A DNA stretch of 9,461 nucleotides from WRAI01 sp031549605 (GTDB lineage: Bacteria > Bacillota > Clostridia > Oscillospirales > UBA929), in the NCBI GenBank assembly GCA_031549605.1, contig JAVBPM010000008.1:1-9461 (forward strand), written 5' to 3'. Positions 6,367-9,461 of this stretch are shown piece after piece. How positions within the stretch are numbered: position 1 is the first letter of the stretch; every line of letters begins with the position of its first letter. The translations under genes were made by a program, and so were the position numbers. The notes below the pieces were generated by a model, which did not search any database, was not told where the DNA came from, and worked only from the letters and a program-made list of their open reading frames with translations.

Positions 6367-7482
6367 ATGAAAACGGTATTGCTCATCTTCGGCACCCGAC
6401 CCGAAGCCATTAAGATGTGCCCGCTGGTCAACGAGCTGAAGCGGCGCGACGATATTTGCACCAAGGTCTGCGTCACCGGCCAGCATCGGCAGATGCTCGA
6501 CCAGGTGCTGACCGCCTTTGGCGTTGTGCCCGACTACGACTTGTCTATTATGAAGGACAAGCAGACGCTGTTTGATATTACGGCCAACATCCTGCTCGGC
6601 ATTAAGCCGATGCTGGAGGAGGTCAAGCCCGACGTCGTACTGGTGCACGGCGACACCACCACCACCTTTGTCTCGGCGCTGGCCTGCTACTATCTGCAAA
6701 TTCCGGTCGGCCATGTCGAGGCCGGGCTGCGTACTCACAACATCTATTCACCGTACCCCGAGGAGTTCAACCGGCAGGGCGTTGGGCTGCTGGCGCAATA
6801 CAATTTCGCGCCGACGCAGACGTCGAAGAACAACCTGCTAAGCGAGGGCAAGCCGGTTGACGGCATTTTCATCACCGGGAACACCGCCATTGACGCGCTG
6901 CAAACCACCGTACGCGCCGATTACCGTCACGAGCTGCTGGACTGGGTCGGTGACGGGCGGTTGATACTGATTACCGCCCATCGTCGCGAGAACCTGGGCG
7001 ATCCCATGCGCCACATGTTCCGCGCCATACGGCGCATCATCGACGAGACGCCCGACATCAAGGCCATCTACCCCATCCACATGAACCCAGTGGTGCGAGA
7101 AATCGCCGACGCCGAGTTGGGCGGCTGCGACCGCTTACAACTCATCGAGCCGCTGGACGTGCTTGATTTCCATAACTTCATGGCGCGCAGCTACCTCATT
7201 TTGTCCGACAGTGGCGGCGTGCAGGAGGAAGCGCCCTCACTCGGCAAGCCGGTGCTGGTCATGCGCGACACCACCGAACGCCCTGAGGGCATCGCCGCCG
7301 GAACGCTTAAGCTGGTCGGCACCGATGAAAGCACCATTTACAACACCTGTAAGCAGCTGTTGACCGACAGCACCGCCTACGACAAAATGGCACACGCCGC
7401 CAACCCCTACGGCGACGGCAAGGCCAGCCAGCGCATCGCCGACATCCTGTGCGGCAAGCAACCCGAGCCGCTGCATTTTTAG
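6367..7482 (+). CDS. wecB: UDP-N-acetylglucosamine 2-epimerase (non-hydrolysing)
   Basis: This cytoplasmic enzyme interconverts UDP-GlcNAc and UDP-ManNAc, supplying ManNAc-type sugars for wall teichoic acid linkage units or surface polysaccharides. The product has 371 residues, close to the usual 370-380. It shows the family motifs: GTRPEAIKM (9-17, with R11 and K16), HGDTTTT (94-100, D96), GHVEAGLRT (115-123, E118), YPEEFNR (130-136, E132), TAHRREN (203-209, H205) and LSDSGGVQEEAP (279-290). D96, E118, E132 and H205 fit the catalytic and binding residues known from E. coli WecB. The ATG at 6367 follows TAGGAGG at good spacing; a longer frame from 6283 would begin inside the preceding terminator. 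Its own promoter is not obvious (a weak TTGTTG, 17 bases, TGTTAC at 6293-6321). The gene stands alone between the two 216-base elements. mnaA is the common name in Gram-positives. Confidence 0.95.
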   Translation: MKTVLLIFGTRPEAIKMCPLVNELKRRDDICTKVCVTGQHRQMLDQVLTAFGVVPDYDLSIMKDKQTLFDITANILLGIKPMLEEVKPDVVLVHGDTTTTFVSALACYYLQIPVGHVEAGLRTHNIYSPYPEEFNRQGVGLLAQYNFAPTQTSKNNLLSEGKPVDGIFITGNTAIDALQTTVRADYRHELLDWVGDGRLILITAHRRENLGDPMRHMFRAIRRIIDETPDIKAIYPIHMNPVVREIADAELGGCDRLQLIEPLDVLDFHNFMARSYLILSDSGGVQEEAPSLGKPVLVMRDTTERPEGIAAGTLKLVGTDESTIYNTCKQLLTDSTAYDKMAHAANPYGDGKASQRIADILCGKQPEPLHF

Positions 7483-7493
7483 TGTCAAAACGT

Positions 7494-7523
7494 AAAACGA
7501 CGGAGCATCGGCTCCGTCGTTTT
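7494..7523 (+). terminator. Intrinsic terminator of wecB
   Basis: AAAACGACGGAGC (7494-7506) pairs perfectly over 13 bp with GCTCCGTCGTTTT (7511-7523) around the loop ATCG. It begins 12 bases after the wecB stop. The A-rich left arm and T-rich right arm let it work on both strands. Twelve bases of the same stem recur at 7778-7807. Confidence 0.8.
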
Positions 7524-7561
7524 GTCAGCGTGTCAAAAAACTTGTTTTTTGATGCGCTGAC
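7524..7561. repeat. Hairpin that resembles two joined ends of the 216-base element
   Basis: Bases 7524-7541 and 7544-7561 form an 18-position inverted repeat with two mismatches and a two-base loop, ending exactly where the second element begins (the final C is shared). The left arm contains CAGCGTGTCAAAAAAC, which matches the outer end of the element (CAGACTGTCAAAAAAG, read inward from the right end) at 13 of 16 positions. It may be a miniature derivative of the element or a second wecB terminator. Confidence 0.6.
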
Positions 7562-7776
7562 AGACTGACAAAGAAGCGCGCAGGCAAAGAAACGCTGACC
7601 GTCGGCGTACGGGGGTACGCCAGGACAGCGTTTCTGCAACAAGTAAAACCATTGTGGCGCAGCGACAAGATCGCTGCGCCACAAAGCATTGGCGGAGAAT
7701 CAAAACGCAGTCCTACGTCGCCGTTTTCTCTCTTTTCTGACGCAGGTTTTACGGTGCGCGCTTTTTTGACAGTCTG
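7561..7776 (+). repeat. 216-base dispersed element with terminal inverted repeats, copy 2 (MITE/REP-like)
   Basis: This has the same length and orientation as copy 1 at 6045-6260, with about 188 of 216 positions identical. The ends CAGACTGACAAAGAAGCGCGC-like and GCGCGCTTTTTTGACAGTCTG are a nearly perfect inverted pair. The central hairpin is stronger here: TTGTGGCGCAGCGA (7652-7665) pairs perfectly with TCGCTGCGCCACAA (7671-7684) around CAAGA. The first hairpin, GAAACGCTGACC with GGACAGCGTTTC, has one mismatch. It lies between the convergent wecB and ABC operons and has no coding potential. Confidence 0.75.
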
Positions 7777-7777
7777 G

Positions 7778-7807
7778 TAAACGACGGAGCTGATGCTCCG
7801 TCGTTTA
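7778..7807 (-). terminator. Terminator hairpin of the ABC operon (probably bidirectional)
   Basis: TAAACGACGGAGC pairs perfectly over 13 bp with GCTCCGTCGTTTA around a four-base loop (TGAT on the plus strand). It starts two bases after the permease stop codon, reading leftwards. The stem matches the wecB terminator at 7494-7523 over 12 bp. The loop matches it better when read on the opposite strand (ATCA against ATCG). The T-tract is short, so termination efficiency is uncertain. Confidence 0.65.
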
Positions 7808-7809
7808 TA

Positions 7810-8511
7810 TTACTTCAACTCAATTTTTCGTAAAAACAACCAAGCGGCCCCCATAAACAGGACAGATAGCGCCATCAGCATCAAGGCTGAGACATAAGAG
7901 TTGATTGTATCTCCAAACACGCCGAAAAACAGTAGAACGATTTTTTTCAAGTAGTCAATTATGCCGCCGATATAATGGTTAAGCAGCATGACAATGGGCG
8001 CTATTGCCACAAAAACCCCAATTAAAATGTACTTGGCTTTTTTGGATAATGAGTGCATTAAAATACCCAAAAACCAGCCCAGTATAATCAGAAAGAACAA
8101 CGCACCCCAAAACCAAATGAAAATCTCGAGTATGGTTGCATCGGGATAGACGCTAAAAAAAACTTCTGTCGCCATAGAAGCAAACTCGCGCGCCAGCACT
8201 GAAAACAGGGTCGCAATGACCGCAGTACCCGCCGCCAACCCAAGAGAAAAAATACAAGTTGATATAAAATACGATTTGCGGGAAACACCGTTAATGATCG
8301 CAAAGTTAAAAACCTCTGCAAAGAAGATATAACCCCAAATTAAGGCGGTTATCATGACAGGAAAATCAATGGAGCCGGCGACATCATCACTTTGCTTTAA
8401 GATAATGCCTAAAATGAGATTCAAAAGCAGAACGCCGCCCATAATTAGGTTGAGCAAGCCGACAGCGCTTAATTGGTAAAGGGTGAGCGTTTTAAGTTTT
8501 TTAGATAACAT
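7810..8511 (-). CDS. ABC transporter permease (ABC-2-like membrane subunit)
   Basis: The 233-residue product is almost wholly hydrophobic, with about six predicted membrane segments (roughly 18-37, 50-74, 81-104, 121-150, 160-178 and 203-226) and a basic C-terminus. This fits the membrane subunit of a small ABC-2-type exporter. Specific family and substrate are not recognisable. The ATG at 8511 lies inside the end of the ATPase gene (11-base overlap) and is preceded by AAAGGAGGAG, so the two are co-translated. Residues G75-K79 (GVSRK) lie in a loop between the second and third segments, where a coupling helix could contact the ATPase. The operon is visibly AT-richer than its neighbours. Confidence 0.85.
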   Translation of the reverse strand: MLSKKLKTLTLYQLSAVGLLNLIMGGVLLLNLILGIILKQSDDVAGSIDFPVMITALIWGYIFFAEVFNFAIINGVSRKSYFISTCIFSLGLAAGTAVIATLFSVLAREFASMATEVFFSVYPDATILEIFIWFWGALFFLIILGWFLGILMHSLSKKAKYILIGVFVAIAPIVMLLNHYIGGIIDYLKKIVLLFFGVFGDTINSYVSALMLMALSVLFMGAAWLFLRKIELK

Positions 8512-9205
8512 TCTTCTCCTCCTTTAACAGCTTGACATACGTGTCATTCAGGCGTCCGCCCTTGGTCAAGTTCTCTAAACTGTCGTTTTTAATGACTTTA
8601 CCCCTATGAATAATCATGACACCTTGCAGTACGCGCTCCACCTCGTCTATCAAATGCGTTGCGATTATAATCAGATTTTTATGCTTTTGATGGTGAGCGG
8701 TTAGCACGTCATAGAAAATATCCCGATACAGCGAATCAATCCCCAATACCGGTTCGTCAAGAATGATGACTCTGGCATTGCTTGCCAACGCAAGCACTAG
8801 CTTCAAAATCGTGTAATAGCCGGTCGATAATTCTCGGCTTTTCTTAGTCAAATCAAGGTCAAACTTCTCGGCCAGTTTCTTTGCATATTCCATGTCGAAA
8901 CCTTCGTAGAACCGACTCTCCCACTTAAGTATATTGCTAATCTTGTCATTCGGGTATTTATCCTTTTCGGTCACACAGAATATGTGCGCCTGTGCCTTTT
9001 CGTTTTCTATGGCGTTTTCATGGTCCACCAGCACCTCGCCGCTGCTCGGAAACACGCGGTTTGTAATAATGCGAAGCAGCGTCGTTTTGCCCGCCCCGTT
9101 GCTTCCGAGCAGGCCGTAAATTTTGCCGCTCTCAAACGTAAGCGTTACATTGTCCAACGCTTTTTTGTCGCCGTATGTTTTGGTCAAGTTGTTGATTTGA
9201 ATCAC
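8501..9205 (-). CDS. ABC transporter ATP-binding protein (YtrB/BcrA-like type)
   Basis: The 234-residue nucleotide-binding subunit powers the permease encoded directly downstream. Walker A is GSNGAGKTT (34-42), Walker B is RVIILDEP (145-152, D150 and E151) and the switch histidine is H184 in IIATHLIDE. The signature is LSTGY (126-130) rather than LSGGQ. The Q-loop region (about 75-86, FCVTEKDKYPND) has E80 or a nearby residue where glutamine is usual. Such variants are familiar in YtrB-like and related exporters, often linked to peptide antibiotic resistance or envelope stress, but the substrate here is unknown. The start is a GTG at 9205 with AAAGGAG eleven bases upstream; the nearby ATG at 9212 is out of frame. 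GntR-type regulators often precede such pairs, but none lies between this gene and the tRNA. Confidence 0.93.
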   Translation of the reverse strand: MIQINNLTKTYGDKKALDNVTLTFESGKIYGLLGSNGAGKTTLLRIITNRVFPSSGEVLVDHENAIENEKAQAHIFCVTEKDKYPNDKISNILKWESRFYEGFDMEYAKKLAEKFDLDLTKKSRELSTGYYTILKLVLALASNARVIILDEPVLGIDSLYRDIFYDVLTAHHQKHKNLIIIATHLIDEVERVLQGVMIIHRGKVIKNDSLENLTKGGRLNDTYVKLLKEEKNVI

Positions 9206-9274
9206 GCTGCATCACGCTCCTTTATCAGTATTCCTTTGCTTTCCCTAATACCTGCCGTCAAACATATTGTTATT

Positions 9275-9303
9275 ATGATACCATAGACCGGTAGAAATGA
9301 AAA
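9275..9303 (-). promoter_or_regulatory. Probable promoter of the ABC operon
   Basis: On the minus strand TTTTCA (9303-9298) is followed after 17 bases by TATCAT (9280-9275), matching four of six and five of six consensus bases. Transcription would start near 9268, leaving a leader of about 60 bases. A weak imperfect dyad, CATAATAACAATATG, lies around the -10 and start region and might be an operator. Confidence 0.5.
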
Positions 9304-9324
9304 GCGAGCGATAGCCGCAAAACA

Positions 9325-9369
9325 ACAAATCCGAACCCGTCTCCACATTGGAAAAGGGTTCGGATTTGT
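9325..9369 (-). terminator. Terminator downstream of tRNA-Leu
   Basis: A 14-bp perfect inverted repeat (9325-9338 with 9356-9369, core AAATCCGAACCC) encloses a 17-base loop that can itself form TCCA/TGGA. On the minus strand it starts six bases after the tRNA 3' end and is followed by a T-rich stretch (GTTGTTTTG). It separates the tRNA from the ABC operon. Confidence 0.75.
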
Positions 9370-9375
9370 ACGGTT

Positions 9376-9457
9376 TGGTGCCGGTGGTGGGACTTGAACC
9401 CACACGGTTTCCCTCGCGATTTTGAGTCGCGCGTGTCTGCCATTCCACCACACCGGC
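9376..9457 (-). tRNA. tRNA-Leu (anticodon CAA), CCA encoded
   Basis: Read on the minus strand from 9457, GCCGGTG pairs with CACCGGC as a 7-bp acceptor stem. The D-arm has GTG/CAC. The anticodon stem CGCGA/TCGCG encloses the loop CTCAAAA, placing CAA at 34-36, which reads the UUG leucine codon. A class II-type variable arm follows (about 11 bases, on the short side), then the T-arm GTGGG-TTCAAGT-CCCAC. Discriminator A and an encoded CCA (9378-9376) end the gene. Only four bases precede it before the window edge, so its promoter or any upstream tRNA is out of view. Confidence 0.95.
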
Positions 9458-9461
9458 GTCG

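Noticed and set aside
6020..7807. CRISPR array
   Set aside because: There are repeats here, but only two long, hairpin-rich copies with a gene between them, not short regularly spaced repeats with spacers.
9202..9453. Minus-strand frame of 83 codons overlapping the right end
   Set aside because: It reads through the tRNA-Leu gene and its terminator, both well supported as RNA features.

Overview
The window looks like chromosomal DNA of an anaerobic, low-to-mid GC Gram-positive bacterium of the class Clostridia. An Oscillospirales-type relative is my guess, from gene content and style only. The pointers are an oxygen-sensitive class III ribonucleotide reductase with NrdR-type operator boxes, strong GGAGG-type ribosome binding sites on most genes, a DUF4330 protein, and a tRNA gene with an encoded CCA end.

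Layout. Positions 1-1806 (minus strand) hold most of nrdD, whose C-terminus, including the expected glycyl-radical site, lies beyond the left edge. Positions 1807-2272 are a divergent control region. It has a good nrdD promoter overlapped by a tandem pair of NrdR boxes, a second and unexplained tandem pair about 195 bases away, and a near-consensus promoter for the rightward genes. Positions 2273-6010 (plus strand) form a tight four-gene unit: asnA (ammonia-dependent asparagine synthetase), a DUF4330 membrane-anchored protein, a Wzy/WaaL-like O-antigen ligase family membrane protein whose start overlaps the previous stop (ATGA), and a small membrane-anchored protein of unknown function. Positions 6367-7482 hold wecB (UDP-GlcNAc 2-epimerase). 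Positions 7810-9205 (minus strand) hold an AT-richer two-gene ABC transporter (ATPase then permease, 11-base overlap). Positions 9376-9457 (minus strand) hold tRNA-Leu(CAA), followed by its terminator.

The least ordinary part is the non-coding DNA around wecB. Two copies of a 216-base element (6045-6260 and 7561-7776, same orientation, about 87% identical with no gaps) stand on either side of the gene. Each ends in near-perfect terminal inverted repeats and folds into several internal hairpins, one of which keeps its pairing through a compensatory base change. Neither copy encodes a protein. Each is bracketed by a matching pair of hairpin/terminator sequences, and the pair differs between copies: a perfect 21-base direct repeat around copy 1, and a 13-bp-stem hairpin on both sides of copy 2. 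A small hairpin beside copy 2 looks like two element ends joined together. This resembles a MITE-like or REP-like non-autonomous element associated with terminators.

How the genes fit together: the ligase-like protein, wecB and perhaps the two anchored proteins suggest assembly of a surface polysaccharide. nrdD and asnA are housekeeping metabolism. The ABC pair looks like a separate and possibly later acquisition.
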